Below, piece by piece: positions 37,241 through 46,778 of a stretch of 64,000 nt of DNA (position 1 is the stretch's first letter; the number at the start of each line of letters is the position of its first letter). A program made the translations under genes and the position numbers. The notes under the pieces were generated by a model, which saw nothing but the letters and a program-made list of their open reading frames with translations, was not told the DNA's origin and searched no databases. This DNA comes from an uncultured Oscillospiraceae bacterium (GTDB taxonomy: Bacteria; Bacillota; Clostridia; Oscillospirales; Ruminococcaceae): NCBI GenBank assembly GCA_904396495.1, contig CAJFOJ010000032.1, positions 151,881 through 215,880 of the forward strand. The letters are read 5' to 3'.

Positions 37241-37921
37241 TTGATTTCCTATAAGATATACTTGATCCGCCACGGTGCGACTGAGGGAAACGAGGAAGGG
37301 CGGTACATCGGCTCTACCGATCTCCCTTTGAGCGAGGAGGGGCGAAAAGCCCTTGAAAATCTGCAAGAGGAGTGCGAGTATCCCGATGTCCAGAAGGTGT
37401 ACGCCTCCCCGTTGCAGCGCTGCTTAGACACGGCGGAGGTTCTTTACCCCGACCGGATGCTCCATGTTGTCCCCAGCCTTCGGGAATACGACTTTGGGCG
37501 CTTTGAGGGGAAATCCATCGAGGAGCTGAAAAGCGATCCCGATTTTGTCCAGTGGGCCCAGGGTGGTATGAAGATGGTTCCGAAAGGGGCTGAGGACATG
37601 CAGGCTTTTATCAGGCGCTGTGAGGAGGGCCTCGATGAAGTGGTGGCCGATATGATGAAAAACCACATCCGAGAAGCTGCGGTCATCACCCACGGCGGCG
37701 TGATGATGAACCTGCTTTCGATGTTTGGATATCCCAAGCGGGAGCCTCTTTACTGGGCGGTAGAGAATGGCCACGGCTACACGGCGCTGCTTAATACCCA
37801 GCTTTGGCAGCGGGATCACCTCTTTGAAGTATTTGACCCGCTCCCATATCAAAAAGATGATTTTTCCGAGCCGGTGGGTTACGGGATTTTTGAGGTGGAG
37901 GAGAACTCCGAAAACCAATAA
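37241..37921 (+). CDS. Histidine phosphatase family protein (phosphoglycerate mutase-like)
   Basis: 226 residues from TTG 37241, placed seven bases after GGAGG; the frame extends upstream but without family similarity. The phosphohistidine motif LIRHGATEGN lies at ~7-16, with GSTDLPLSEEG and the partner ASPLQRCLDTA (~60). The acid residue region has REYDFGRFEG and the second His is in VITHGGVMMN. The branch contains phosphoglycerate mutase-like, CobC-like and nucleotide phosphatases; substrate not determined. First gene of a likely run through 41670. Confidence 0.9.
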   Translation: MISYKIYLIRHGATEGNEEGRYIGSTDLPLSEEGRKALENLQEECEYPDVQKVYASPLQRCLDTAEVLYPDRMLHVVPSLREYDFGRFEGKSIEELKSDPDFVQWAQGGMKMVPKGAEDMQAFIRRCEEGLDEVVADMMKNHIREAAVITHGGVMMNLLSMFGYPKREPLYWAVENGHGYTALLNTQLWQRDHLFEVFDPLPYQKDDFSEPVGYGIFEVEENSENQ

Positions 37922-37945
37922 CCGAGGAAAGGAACCAGTAAAACC

Positions 37946-38761
37946 ATGGAATTGCGCAAGAAAATTAAGAAAGACGCCTTATTTAGCCTTCGGAATTCCT
38001 GGGGAAAGGCCACTGCAATTTTGCTTTTTATTTGTGGCGTCCACCTGCTGTTTCTACTTTTGGAGCAGTTTTTTGGCACGCTACTGCACATTGATTTTTT
38101 GAGCGGGGGAGGAAGGCTCGACCTTTACCGAGGCCGATTAGAAGTGGGAACGCCCTTTGTGCTGATGGCGGCGCTGTTTGCCCTCATCAGCTTTGTTGTG
38201 ACGGTGCCCCTTCACTACGGGGCGGCAAAGTGGTATCTGCGTCAGGTAGGTGGTGACTCGCCGGCCCTCTCCACGATTTTTGACTGCTTTCACAGCTTGC
38301 GACGTTTTTTCCGTTCGCTGTTGCTCAAAATAAACGTCGCGCTACGGGTGTTAGGCGTGGGAGTGTTGGCTTTTCTGCCGTCTGCTGCCATCTTTTTGGC
38401 CATCCGGTATATGGGAGGATATGAATCCCCCGGAGCGGTCATCGCCCGGTTGCTGCTGATCCCGCTGCTGTGTTTGATTTCGCTTGCGGCGGCGCTGTTT
38501 GTATTCGCCTTTTCCCTTCGGTACTTTCTGGCGGGATATCTGTTCGTCAACAGCCATAAAGGCGTTTTGGAGTGTATTAGACTGTCGGTGCAGGGGATGA
38601 AGGGAAATATCCAATTGACTTTTTCTTTCTATCTTTCTTTTCTGCCGTGGTTTCTTTTGGCGCCGTTGTTGGTCCCGCTTTTATTTATTTACCCTTATAT
38701 GCAGGCTTCCCTTGCCATCTACGCAAAATACCTGATGACAAAAATGGAACGATATTCCTAA
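37946..38761 (+). CDS. Predicted multi-pass membrane protein, unknown
   Basis: 271 residues, starting with a basic segment (MELRKKIKKDALFSLRNSWG) and then about five or six membrane segments (near 25-45, 70-95, 130-155, 165-195 and 230-260). The layout, with an N-terminal arginine/lysine helix followed by broad hydrophobic blocks and an amphipathic CIRLSVQGMKGN region, resembles DUF975-type proteins, but I cannot confirm the family. It lies 25 bases after the phosphatase gene and 14 before proB. Confidence 0.7.
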   Translation: MELRKKIKKDALFSLRNSWGKATAILLFICGVHLLFLLLEQFFGTLLHIDFLSGGGRLDLYRGRLEVGTPFVLMAALFALISFVVTVPLHYGAAKWYLRQVGGDSPALSTIFDCFHSLRRFFRSLLLKINVALRVLGVGVLAFLPSAAIFLAIRYMGGYESPGAVIARLLLIPLLCLISLAAALFVFAFSLRYFLAGYLFVNSHKGVLECIRLSVQGMKGNIQLTFSFYLSFLPWFLLAPLLVPLLFIYPYMQASLAIYAKYLMTKMERYS

Positions 38762-38774
38762 AGGAGAAAGAGAT

Positions 38775-39578
38775 ATGATTGAAAATGCATCGGACGCCCA
38801 GCGGATTGTGGTCAAGGTGGGAACATCCACTTTGGCCCACCGGACAGGGCTTTTAAACATCCAGCGGATGGAGCGGCTCACAAAGGTGCTATCCGACCTG
38901 AAAAACGCGGGAAAGGAGATTATTTTGGTTTCTTCGGGCGCCATCGGCGTCGGAGCGGGAAAGATCGGCCTCAAGGAGCGGCCGGTAGACATCCCGGTGA
39001 GACAGGCTTGCGCCGCTATTGGGCAGTGCGAGCTCATGTACTGTTACGACAAGTATTTTTCCGAATACAACCACACGGTGGCCCAGGTGCTTATGACCCG
39101 GGACATCATCGATTGCGAAAACCGGAAAACCCATGTTGTCAATACTCTGATGAACCTGCTCCATTTCGGTGTAATCCCCGTTGTTAATGAAAACGACACG
39201 GTTTCCACAGAGGAAATCGAATTCGGTGACAACGACACTTTGTCCGCAATTGTGGGGAGCCTCTGCAAGGCGGATTTGCTGGTGATCCTGACAGACATTG
39301 ACGGGGTGTTCGATAAAAACCCGCGGGTATATGACGACGCCCAACTGATTTCCCAAATTGAGGAGATCAATGACGGTGTAAAAGCGCTGGCCGGCGGGGA
39401 GGGAAGCCATCTGGGCACCGGGGGCATGGTTACAAAACTCAGTGCCGCGCAGATCGGTTTAGATGAAGGGTTTCCCACCGTTATCATGAACGGAAAGAGT
39501 CCGGAAGCGTTATACCGCCTGTTTGAGGGGGAAGCCGTTGGCACCTTTATCGGCGGAAAGAAAGGAGCAGCCAAATGA
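38775..39578 (+). CDS. proB: Glutamate 5-kinase, kinase domain only
   Basis: 267 residues: an amino acid kinase domain without the C-terminal PUA domain of many ProB proteins (~365 aa). KVGTSTLAH (~14), VSSGAIGVGAGKIGL (~53), VNENDTVSTEEIEFGDNDTLSA (~138), LTDIDGVFDKNP and GTGGMVTKLSAAQ are intact. It phosphorylates glutamate in the first step of proline synthesis and is normally feedback-inhibited by proline. Its stop overlaps the start of proA (ATGA), so the two are coupled. RBS AAAGGAGAAAG. Confidence 0.96.
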   Translation: MIENASDAQRIVVKVGTSTLAHRTGLLNIQRMERLTKVLSDLKNAGKEIILVSSGAIGVGAGKIGLKERPVDIPVRQACAAIGQCELMYCYDKYFSEYNHTVAQVLMTRDIIDCENRKTHVVNTLMNLLHFGVIPVVNENDTVSTEEIEFGDNDTLSAIVGSLCKADLLVILTDIDGVFDKNPRVYDDAQLISQIEEINDGVKALAGGEGSHLGTGGMVTKLSAAQIGLDEGFPTVIMNGKSPEALYRLFEGEAVGTFIGGKKGAAK

Positions 39579-40819
39579 CCTACATAGAAGAACTGGGCCG
39601 CAGGGCCAAGGAGGTCTCCAAAACCATAGGAAACGCCTCCACCAAACGGAAAAACGACTGCTTAGAGGCCATTGCCTCGGCCCTTTGGGAACAGAGGAAT
39701 TACATATTAGAGCAAAACGCCATTGACATCGCGAACGGACGGCAAAACGAGATGAGCGAGGGGCTCATTGACCGGTTGACGCTAACCGAGCCCCGCATTC
39801 ACGGCATCTGTGAAGCGGTGCGGAAGCTCATCACCCTGGATGACCCGGTTGGGGTTGTCGAAAGCGGCATCACTCGCCCCAACGGGCTGCAAATCCTCAA
39901 AACCAGGGTCGCTTTGGGGGTTGTGGGCATCATCTATGAGAGCCGGCCTAACGTGACGGTGGACGGGGCGGTACTCTGCCTCAAATCTGGAAATGCCGTA
40001 ATCCTCCGGGGTGGCAAAGAGGCCATCAACTCCAACAAGGCGCTCAGTTCGGTCATGCGGCAGGCGGTTAGCCAATCGGGACTGCCCACCGACATCATCC
40101 AACTGGTGGAGGACACCTCCCGGGAGACGGCAAACGGCATGATGCAGCTAAATGGGTATCTGGACGTCCTCATTCCAAGAGGGGGAGCGGGGCTTATCCA
40201 GGCGGTTGTCAAAAACGCTACTGTACCGGTCATCGAGACCGGCGTTGGGAACTGCCACGTCTATGTGGAGCAATCGGCGGATTTGCAGATGGCGGCCAAC
40301 ATCGTGGAAAACGCCAAAACCGACCGGGTTTCGGTCTGCAATGCGGAGGAATCCCTGCTGGTGGATGAGAGCATCGCAGCGGCGTTTCTGCCTCTTGTCA
40401 AGACTCGCTTGGACGCCCACAACGTCAAATGGTACGGCTGCGAGAAAACCAGGGCCATTGTCCCGGACGCGCTGGACGCCACCGACGAGGAGTACGCAAA
40501 AGAATTTCTCGACTATGCGATTTCGGTCAAGGTGGTGCAGGGAGTCAGTGAGGCTATCTCCCACATCGACCGGTTTGGTACCGGTCACTCCGAGGTGATC
40601 GTCACCAATAATTTATGCGCCGCTGAAAAATTTTTAAACGAGGTGGACGCGGCGGCGGTCTATGTCAACGCTTCCAGCCGGTTTACCGACGGCGGTGAGT
40701 TCGGGATGGGGGCGGAGATCGGTATTTCCACCCAGAAGCTCCACGCTAGAGGCCCCATGGGGCTTAAGGAGCTCACTTCCATCAAGTATAAAATCTTAGG
40801 GGACGGCCAGATCCGGTAG
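39575..40819 (+). CDS. proA: Gamma-glutamyl phosphate reductase
   Basis: 414 residues, normal length. An aldehyde dehydrogenase-like fold with VGIIYESRPNVTVDGAVLCL (~125), AVILRGGKEAINSN, TDRVSVCNAEESLL with the catalytic Cys, and ending with FGMGAEIGISTQKLHARGPM. It reduces gamma-glutamyl phosphate to glutamate-5-semialdehyde with NADPH, the second step of proline synthesis. Start overlaps the proB stop. proC is not in the window. Confidence 0.97.
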   Translation: MTYIEELGRRAKEVSKTIGNASTKRKNDCLEAIASALWEQRNYILEQNAIDIANGRQNEMSEGLIDRLTLTEPRIHGICEAVRKLITLDDPVGVVESGITRPNGLQILKTRVALGVVGIIYESRPNVTVDGAVLCLKSGNAVILRGGKEAINSNKALSSVMRQAVSQSGLPTDIIQLVEDTSRETANGMMQLNGYLDVLIPRGGAGLIQAVVKNATVPVIETGVGNCHVYVEQSADLQMAANIVENAKTDRVSVCNAEESLLVDESIAAAFLPLVKTRLDAHNVKWYGCEKTRAIVPDALDATDEEYAKEFLDYAISVKVVQGVSEAISHIDRFGTGHSEVIVTNNLCAAEKFLNEVDAAAVYVNASSRFTDGGEFGMGAEIGISTQKLHARGPMGLKELTSIKYKILGDGQIR

Positions 40820-40842
40820 CCCTCAAAATAGGAGGAAAACCA

Positions 40843-41670
40843 TTGGAAACGAAAGTGCGTAAACCCATCAACAAAAAGATGGTGTTCGGGGGCGTTGTGC
40901 TGGTCTTTGCCGTCATCGGGCTGATTGCCAGCTTGATTTTTGTGGTCAATTTGATCGGGAACATCGCCAGCGGCTCCAAGGAAAAAGAGGAGATGGAGTG
41001 GTTTATCAGCCCTCTGGTCATGCAGGACCCTCCCCCTTTTGAGAGCCCGGATCAGGCCACCAACACCACCATCATCACGGCGGGGGTCTGGCGGTTTATC
41101 ATGACTCAGGACACCTCCAAATACCCCATCGATGAATTCAATTTTATCACCGTCCCTCAAAGTGACATTGAGGTGCAAATCAGGCAGCTCTTTGGCGATG
41201 TCCAGTACACCCACGAGACGGTGGGGGACACTGAGTTGATGATTACCTACAACTCGGAGACAAAGAGTTATATCTTCCCGGCCACACCTCACGTTTTGCC
41301 CTACACCCCCAGGGTGGAAGATGTGCAAAAGGTGGACGACGGCTATGTCCTGACGGTAGGATACATCCCGCCGGGGTTGTCCTGGCAGGGGGACGTCACC
41401 GGCAAAAAATACGAGCCGGAGCCGGAAAAATTCATGGAGTACACCTTAAAGGTAAACGAAGCGGGCGAATATCAGATTTACGCGATTGCAAATGCCGTCG
41501 TCGACGAGCCCTCCAACACTGAACCGGGCAACACCGTCTCCGATGTGGAGCCGGGGAATGACAGCACATCGGATGAAAGCGGAACTTCGTCCGATGGAGC
41601 CCAGGACGGGTCGGAATCCACGTCAGATCAATCGGATGATAGCGCGTCAGAGTCTTCCGAGGCAGCGTAA
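40843..41670 (+). CDS. Membrane-anchored extracytoplasmic protein, unknown
   Basis: 275 residues from TTG 40843, seven bases after GGAGG. Residues ~13-42 make one membrane anchor (MVFGGVVLVFAVIGLIASLI). The external part (~50-205) is a compact beta-rich-looking domain (TTIITAGVWRFIMTQDTSKY, ATPHVLPYTPRVEDVQKVDD) that I do not recognise. The last ~60 residues are a disordered Ser/Asp/Glu tail. It ends the proBA run before a terminator; a wall-exposed role is inferred from the topology only. Confidence 0.75.
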   Translation: METKVRKPINKKMVFGGVVLVFAVIGLIASLIFVVNLIGNIASGSKEKEEMEWFISPLVMQDPPPFESPDQATNTTIITAGVWRFIMTQDTSKYPIDEFNFITVPQSDIEVQIRQLFGDVQYTHETVGDTELMITYNSETKSYIFPATPHVLPYTPRVEDVQKVDDGYVLTVGYIPPGLSWQGDVTGKKYEPEPEKFMEYTLKVNEAGEYQIYAIANAVVDEPSNTEPGNTVSDVEPGNDSTSDESGTSSDGAQDGSESTSDQSDDSASESSEAA

Positions 41671-41681
41671 ACCTTATAATG

Positions 41682-41711
41682 AAAAACAGGCCGTAGATAT
41701 GGCCTGTTTTT
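41682..41711 (+). terminator. Terminator after the proBA run
   Basis: AAAAACAGGCC (41682-41692) pairs perfectly with GGCCTGTTTTT (41701-41711) across eight bases; usable on both strands. Confidence 0.9.
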
Positions 41712-41722
41712 CTGTCTCTTGA

Positions 41723-41805
41723 TTAAAAGAAAAGATTATCCATGTCCATACAGCACTGGATACCGATCAAGAGCCCCGCTTCTACAATCTCCCAGAAAAA
41801 GGAAG
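41723..41805 (-). pseudogene. 3' relic of a DUF6809-like gene
   Basis: On the minus strand the frame ends with AGLLIGIQCCMDMDNLFF, nearly the same as the C-terminus of the DUF6809 protein at 13109 (TGLLIGIQCCMDREDLIFQ), and the DNA around 41745-41790 is clearly homologous to 13130-13172. Upstream of this ~25-codon segment the similarity stops and there is no start or ribosome site, so it is a truncated copy. Confidence 0.65.
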
Positions 41806-41943
41806 GGGTGTCTCGGTAGAACGCTCCGGGGCAAGCGGCGTTAGCACGCAGCCCTGGGAAACGGGCAAACAAAAACCTTTCCGTTTTACTACAAGTCCTA
41901 AAACGGTGCGAGGGCGCCAAAGAAAAGAATATCAAAGAACCCC

Positions 41944-41972
41944 TTGCAATTTTCCCTTCAGAGTGCTATAAT
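41944..41972 (+). promoter_or_regulatory. Promoter of the pheST T-box leader
   Basis: TTGCAA (41944-41949), 17-base spacer, TATAAT (41967-41972). Confidence 0.85.
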
Positions 41973-41984
41973 AATTTCATTATG

Positions 41985-42237
41985 GAAACGCTTTGACCAG
42001 GTTCAGTAGCGCCATCTTTCTTCCAGAGAGAGCGGGTCACCGGCTGTAAGCCCGCTTAAAGATAGGATTTGCGTGAAATTTCGCCTGTGAGCGGCGTCCC
42101 TGAACAGTTTCAGTAGGGGACGACGGAAGTTCCTCCGTTACAGGAAAACGAAAGGGCCCGTTTTGTGTGAAGCGGGAATTTGGGTGGTACCACGGAAAGC
42201 AGAGCCTTCCGTCCCATGTGGGACGGAGGCTTTTTTG
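41985..42237 (+). promoter_or_regulatory. T-box riboswitch (phenylalanine) upstream of pheST
   Basis: The T-box sequence AATTTGGGTGGTACCACGG is at ~42178-42196, followed by a terminator hairpin (GCCTTCCGTCCC with GGGACGGAGGC, 42204-42230) and six T residues. Upstream, the stem I region has the usual AGAGAG and GGCTGTAAGCC elements. A TTC codon in AAATTTCGCC (~42080-42082) is a plausible Phe specifier; this assignment is by eye. Uncharged tRNA-Phe would stabilise the antiterminator and allow pheS-pheT expression. Confidence 0.95.
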
Positions 42238-42365
42238 TTTTGAAAAGGGAATGCGGCAAGGTATGAATCAGCTTGGGGGAAAATGCCTTTCTTCCGCCCT
42301 CCGCTGGGATGATTCGCGGCAAGATACCGCGGCCGCAATGAGTTTAAAAAGGAATGGTGATTACG

Positions 42366-43385
42366 ATGCGTGAACAACTGGAACAGATTAAGCAGACGGG
42401 CCTTGCAAGGCTCAAAAGCTGTTCAAACGCCAAGGAACTGGACGAGGTAAGGGTTCAAATCCTGGGCAAAAAGGGTGAACTGACCGGGATTTTGAAGCAG
42501 ATGGGTAAATTAAGCGCCGAGGAGCGCCCCGTCATCGGCCAGGTGGCAAACGAGGTCCGCTCCGCATTGGAGGAGGCCCTTGCCGCCCGGCAGAAGGAGT
42601 TGGCCCAGAAGGAGTTAAACGACCGTCTCCAAAAAGAGACCATCGATGTGACCATGCCGGGCAAAAAGCGCCCCATGGGAAAGGCACACCCCAACACCGT
42701 GGTAATGAACCAGATCAAGGAAATTTTCTTAGGGATGGGCTTTTTCGTCGCCGAGGGCCCGGAGGTGGAGTACGACCACTATAACTTTGAGGCTTTGAAT
42801 ATTCCCAAGGATCACCCGGCTAGGGACACTCAGGACACCTTTTACATCTCCGACAACATCGTGTTGCGCACTCAGACTTCTCCGGTACAGGTCCGGGTCA
42901 TGGAGAGTAAAAAACCTCCCATCCGGATGATTTCTCCCGGCCGGGTTTACCGCTCCGATGCAGTTGACGCCACCCATTCGCCTTTGTTCCATCAGATCGA
43001 GGGCATGGTCATCGACAAAGGCGTCACCATGGCGGATTTGAAGGGAACTTTGGAAACTTTCCTGAAAAAGCTCTACGGCGAGGAAGCGCAGCTTCGGTTT
43101 AGGCCCCACCATTTCCCTTTTACCGAGCCGTCGGCCGAGGTGGACATTATGTGCTTTGCCTGTCACGGCGAGGGCTGCCGCCTCTGCAAAGGGGAGGGCT
43201 GGATTGAAATTTTGGGCTGCGGCATGGTACATCCCGACGTCTTAAAGGGCTGCGGCATCGACCCGGAGGTCTACAGCGGCTTTGCCTTTGGCTTAGGACT
43301 GGAGCGCGTCGTCATGCGCCAGTACGCCATCGACGATTTGCGCCTGTTATATGAAAACGACCTGCGTTTTTTAAACCAGTTCTAA
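42366..43385 (+). CDS. pheS: Phenylalanyl-tRNA synthetase alpha subunit
   Basis: 339 residues from ATG 42366 (ATG 42354 is an in-frame alternative). The N-terminal ~90 residues form the coiled-coil arm; the class II core has [20 protein letters not shown] (motif 2) and [13 protein letters not shown] (motif 3), with the Ala of the substrate pocket kept. The Cys-rich [18 protein letters not shown] insertion, found in many Firmicutes PheS, is present. It forms an (alpha-beta)2 enzyme with PheT; expression is controlled by the T-box. Confidence 0.97.
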   Translation: MREQLEQIKQTGLARLKSCSNAKELDEVRVQILGKKGELTGILKQMGKLSAEERPVIGQVANEVRSALEEALAARQKELAQKELNDRLQKETIDVTMPGKKRPMGKAHPNTVVMNQIKEIFLGMGFFVAEGPEVEYDHYNFEALNIPKDHPARDTQDTFYISDNIVLRTQTSPVQVRVMESKKPPIRMISPGRVYRSDAVDATHSPLFHQIEGMVIDKGVTMADLKGTLETFLKKLYGEEAQLRFRPHHFPFTEPSAEVDIMCFACHGEGCRLCKGEGWIEILGCGMVHPDVLKGCGIDPEVYSGFAFGLGLERVVMRQYAIDDLRLLYENDLRFLNQF

Positions 43386-43475
43386 TAAAAGACAGAGCTT
43401 AAAAGGAGAAATTTGGGCTTGCTGTTCATTGGATGCATCAGCGGCCCGAGTTTCCGGAAAGGAATGAATGTTACG

Positions 43476-45851
43476 ATGAATCTATCCATGAGATGGTTAC
43501 AGGATTATGTGGACTATAAAGGGACCCCGAAGGAGTTTTCCGACGCTATGACCATGAGCGGTTCCAAAGTGGAAGGGTACGCCAGGGAAAACGACGAAAT
43601 CTCCAATGTGGTTGTGGGTAAGGTTTTGAGTGTGGAGAAGCACCCCGATGCCGACAAGTTGGTGGTTTGCCAGATCGACGTGGGCAAGGACGAGCCCATC
43701 CAGATTGTCACCGGTGCAAAAAACGTGGTGCCGGGCGCTTTGGTGCCCTGTGCGCTGGACGGTTCCACCCTGCCAAACGGGGTAAAGATCAAAAAGGGCA
43801 AGCTTCGGGGCGTTCTCAGTCAGGGAATGATGTGTTCCCTCGGCGAGCTGAATCTCACCGCCCACGATTTCCCCTACGCCATTGAGGACGGTATCTTCCT
43901 CATTGAGGAAGATTGTAAACCCGGCGACGACGTCTGCGACGCCATTGGGTTAAACGACACCTGTGTCGAATTTGAGATCACCTCCAACCGCCCCGACTGC
44001 CTGTCGGTGATCGGATTGGCCAGGGAGGCTTCCGCTACCTTCGGCCTGCCGGTAAAATTAAATCCTCCGGTGGTCAGGGGATCGGGCGACGATGTGAAAA
44101 ATTACCTGTCCGTCACGGTGGACAATAAAGACCTCTGTTATCGGTACAGCGCCAAGGTGGTCAAAAACGTCAAAATTGAGCCTTCCCCTCGTTGGATGCG
44201 GGAGCGGCTGAGAGCCAGCGGTGTGCGGCCTATCAACAATTTGGTGGACATCACAAACTACGTCATGCTGGAATACGGCCAGCCTATGCACGCCTTTGAC
44301 CTAAAATACGTAAAAGGGAATAAGATCGTCGTCCGCAACGCCAAACCAGGAGAGACCATCACCACTTTAGACGGCGTTGAGCGGCCTCTTAAAGAATCCA
44401 TGCTGGTCATCGCCGACGAGGAAAAGCCCTCCGCTGTGGCCGGCGTCATGGGTGGCGAATACAGTGGCATAGGCGATGACACCAACACCGTTGTCTTCGA
44501 GTCGGCCTGCTTTAACGGCGCCAGCGTTCGCCGCACCGCCAAAGCCATCGGCCTGAGGACCGAGTCTTCCTCCCGTTTTGAGAAGGGCCTTGATCCGGAG
44601 GGAACTATGGATGCGCTGCTCAGGGCCTGCGAACTGGTGGAAATGCTGGGCTGCGGAGAAGTGGTAGACGGCGTTATCGATGAAAAAGGCAATGTGAGTC
44701 CCGCTCCCCGGGTTCTCTTTGATCCCGCGGGCATCAACCGCTTTTTGGGCACCGACATCGAGGAGAGCCAGATGCGGGAAATCTTGTTGAGCCTGGGCTT
44801 TACCGTTGAGGGGGATCAAGTGGTCTCGCCCAGCTACCGGATCGACATCCACAACAAGGCGGACATCGCCGAGGAAGTGGCCCGAATCTACGGCTATGAT
44901 AAAATTCCCGTTTCCCAGCTCCGCGGCAGCAGCGAGGGAAGTCTCGGCGCCTCCCAGAAATATCAGCGCACCATTGAACAGGCCATGCTGGCGATGGGTT
45001 GCTACGAGGTGATGACCTTCTCCTTTGTGAGCCCCAAGGAATACGACCGGATGAATCTGCCCGCGGACAGCAAGCTGCGGGAATCGGTGAAAATCCTAAA
45101 CCCCTTGGGCGAGGACACCAGCGTCATGCGGACCTCCGTTTTGCCGTCCATGCTGGAAGTCATCAAAACAAATTACAATAACAGAAACCCTGAGGGCGCT
45201 TTTTACGAGATCGGAAACGAGTACATCCCCACTGGGGAAGATACCCTACCTGACGAGAATCCCCAAGTGACCATAGGACTCTATGGCGAAAAGGAGGATT
45301 TCTACTCTCTTAAAGGCATTGTGGAGGGGATGCTGGACGCCGGGGACATCCGGGATTGGGATATTGAGCCCGTCACAGATGACCCCACCTTCCATCCAGG
45401 CCGCACCGCCCGAATTCTAAAGGACGGGAAAGTCTTGGGAATCTTTGGCGAGGTGCATCCTGCCGTTGCCCAGAACTACGACATTGGAGCTAGGGTGTAT
45501 CTTGGAAAATTCGACCTGAAGACCATGTTCGCTTTGTCCAATAGCGTCAAAACATACAAACCTCTGCCCAAATTCCCGGCTTCCAGCCGCGATTTATCGC
45601 TACTTGCGGACAAGGCCCTGCCCATCATTGAGATCGAGAAGGCCATCAAGCGGGCAATTCCAAACATTCTCGAAGAAGTGAAACTCTTCGACGTCTACGA
45701 GGGCGCCCAGGTGCCTGAGGGAAAGAAAAGCGTCTCCTACTCCATTGTGTTGAGGGCCCCCGACCGGACGTTGACGGTGGAGGAGTGCGACAACGCCGTC
45801 AATAAAATCTTCAAGGAACTTTCAAAAATAAATGTGAATTTGAGGCAGTAG
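43476..45851 (+). CDS. pheT: Phenylalanyl-tRNA synthetase beta subunit
   Basis: 791 residues from ATG 43476 (MNLSMRWLQDYV, the usual start); the frame extends ~63 bases upstream with poor similarity. An EMAP-like tRNA-binding domain (~40-150: VVGKVLSVEKHPDADKLVVC), the B3/B4 editing region with RPDCLSVIGLARE and ESACFNGASVRRTAKAIGLR, a B5 domain, and the C-terminal ferredoxin-like anticodon-binding domain (FPASSRDLSLLADKALP) are visible. The beta subunit carries editing of mischarged Tyr-tRNA-Phe. Same operon as pheS. Confidence 0.97.
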   Translation: MNLSMRWLQDYVDYKGTPKEFSDAMTMSGSKVEGYARENDEISNVVVGKVLSVEKHPDADKLVVCQIDVGKDEPIQIVTGAKNVVPGALVPCALDGSTLPNGVKIKKGKLRGVLSQGMMCSLGELNLTAHDFPYAIEDGIFLIEEDCKPGDDVCDAIGLNDTCVEFEITSNRPDCLSVIGLAREASATFGLPVKLNPPVVRGSGDDVKNYLSVTVDNKDLCYRYSAKVVKNVKIEPSPRWMRERLRASGVRPINNLVDITNYVMLEYGQPMHAFDLKYVKGNKIVVRNAKPGETITTLDGVERPLKESMLVIADEEKPSAVAGVMGGEYSGIGDDTNTVVFESACFNGASVRRTAKAIGLRTESSSRFEKGLDPEGTMDALLRACELVEMLGCGEVVDGVIDEKGNVSPAPRVLFDPAGINRFLGTDIEESQMREILLSLGFTVEGDQVVSPSYRIDIHNKADIAEEVARIYGYDKIPVSQLRGSSEGSLGASQKYQRTIEQAMLAMGCYEVMTFSFVSPKEYDRMNLPADSKLRESVKILNPLGEDTSVMRTSVLPSMLEVIKTNYNNRNPEGAFYEIGNEYIPTGEDTLPDENPQVTIGLYGEKEDFYSLKGIVEGMLDAGDIRDWDIEPVTDDPTFHPGRTARILKDGKVLGIFGEVHPAVAQNYDIGARVYLGKFDLKTMFALSNSVKTYKPLPKFPASSRDLSLLADKALPIIEIEKAIKRAIPNILEEVKLFDVYEGAQVPEGKKSVSYSIVLRAPDRTLTVEECDNAVNKIFKELSKINVNLRQ

Positions 45852-45856
45852 TCTAC

Positions 45857-45885
45857 TTGTAAAAACAGAACAAATGCGTTATAAT
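45857..45885 (+). promoter_or_regulatory. Promoter of ireB
   Basis: TTGTAA (45857-45862), 17-base spacer, TATAAT (45880-45885), immediately after pheT. Confidence 0.8.
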
Positions 45886-45971
45886 AAAAGAGATGTGTGG
45901 GATTGTACTTGCACACAAAGCGCGCTATACGGCGGACGACGCTGCTGTCAAATTTTTTGCGAGGTGAAATT

Positions 45972-46217
45972 ATGTACGACAAGACGATGACCTTTACGGT
46001 TCCGGACGACAAAGAACTGGAAATGCACCGCATCCTCACCGAGGTGTACGATGCTTTAAAACAAAAAGGCTATAACCCCATCAGCCAGATCGTAGGGTAC
46101 ATTTTGTCGGAGGATCCGACTTATATCACCACTCACAACAACGCAAGAAGCTTGATTCGCAAAATCGACCGCGATGAATTGTTGCAGGCAATGGTGAAAT
46201 CCTACTTGGCGGACTAG
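45972..46217 (+). CDS. IreB family regulatory phosphoprotein (UPF0297, YrzL)
   Basis: 81 residues from ATG 45972, behind GCGAGGTG. The sequence is characteristic: a Thr-containing N-terminus (MYDKTMTFTVP), ILTEVYDALKQKGYNPISQI, VGYILSEDPTYITTHNNAR and LIRKIDRDEL. In Enterococcus, IreB is phosphorylated by the PASTA kinase IreK and regulates cephalosporin resistance. It normally heads an ireB-yqgF-yrzB cluster; here it stands alone with its own promoter and terminator, while the DUF1292 (yrzB-like) gene is at 8405. Confidence 0.93.
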   Translation: MYDKTMTFTVPDDKELEMHRILTEVYDALKQKGYNPISQIVGYILSEDPTYITTHNNARSLIRKIDRDELLQAMVKSYLAD

Positions 46218-46225
46218 AGCTTTTA

Positions 46226-46261
46226 AAGGAGACGGAGGTTGACTTTCCGTCTCCTTTTTTG
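46226..46261 (+). terminator. Terminator after ireB
   Basis: AAAGGAGACGGA pairs with TCCGTCTCCTTT around a short loop and is followed by T residues. Confidence 0.9.
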
Positions 46262-46415
46262 TATCTCCATCGACGAAAAGTCCTTGATTGGAAAATGTGG
46301 ATATGGTATCATAGTGATAACGTTATGGTAGAAGTTCTTGACACGGCCCGTGAGGCTTTTCTGGATGGATCGATGACTGGATGAAAACTGCTTCGTTGAC
46401 AGATGGAGGATCGTC

Positions 46416-46778
46416 ATGAAAAAATGGTACAATGAGGAATATGAATTTGAGATCGAGGTAACAGGGTTCCTCCACGGCGACCACACTGAGCGTTATTGCC
46501 GAAACGGGGAGGAAATCGGGGACAAGTATACCTGTACATATGGCTGTCCTGTTAATGCAGATGGACAGGGAATTTGCTCCAAAGTCATGATGATCATGTT
46601 TCCGATTATGGAGGCCGTCAGAAGCGGCGGGGATTTAGAGAATATCGGCGGTCGCGACCAGTATAGTAAGGATATTGTTTGTCCGGATGGCTGCGTCATG
46701 TTCAGGTTGAAGGCGAAGAAGCTCTCTAATGAAAATTTCTTTAAAGGGAAATTTTTTGATGGACCAATGATCCATTAA
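46416..46778 (+). CDS. TIGR04076 family protein
   Basis: 120 residues, ATG behind GATGGAGGATC. Conserved Cys residues (CTYGCPVNADG, ICSKVMMIMFPIMEAVRSGG, IVCPDGCVMFRL) fit the TIGR04076 family, short Cys-containing proteins of unknown function found in many anaerobes. The Cys pattern hints at metal or redox chemistry but nothing more can be said. Transcribed alone; no terminator is obvious before telA ~160 bases downstream. Confidence 0.75.
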   Translation: MKKWYNEEYEFEIEVTGFLHGDHTERYCRNGEEIGDKYTCTYGCPVNADGQGICSKVMMIMFPIMEAVRSGGDLENIGGRDQYSKDIVCPDGCVMFRLKAKKLSNENFFKGKFFDGPMIH

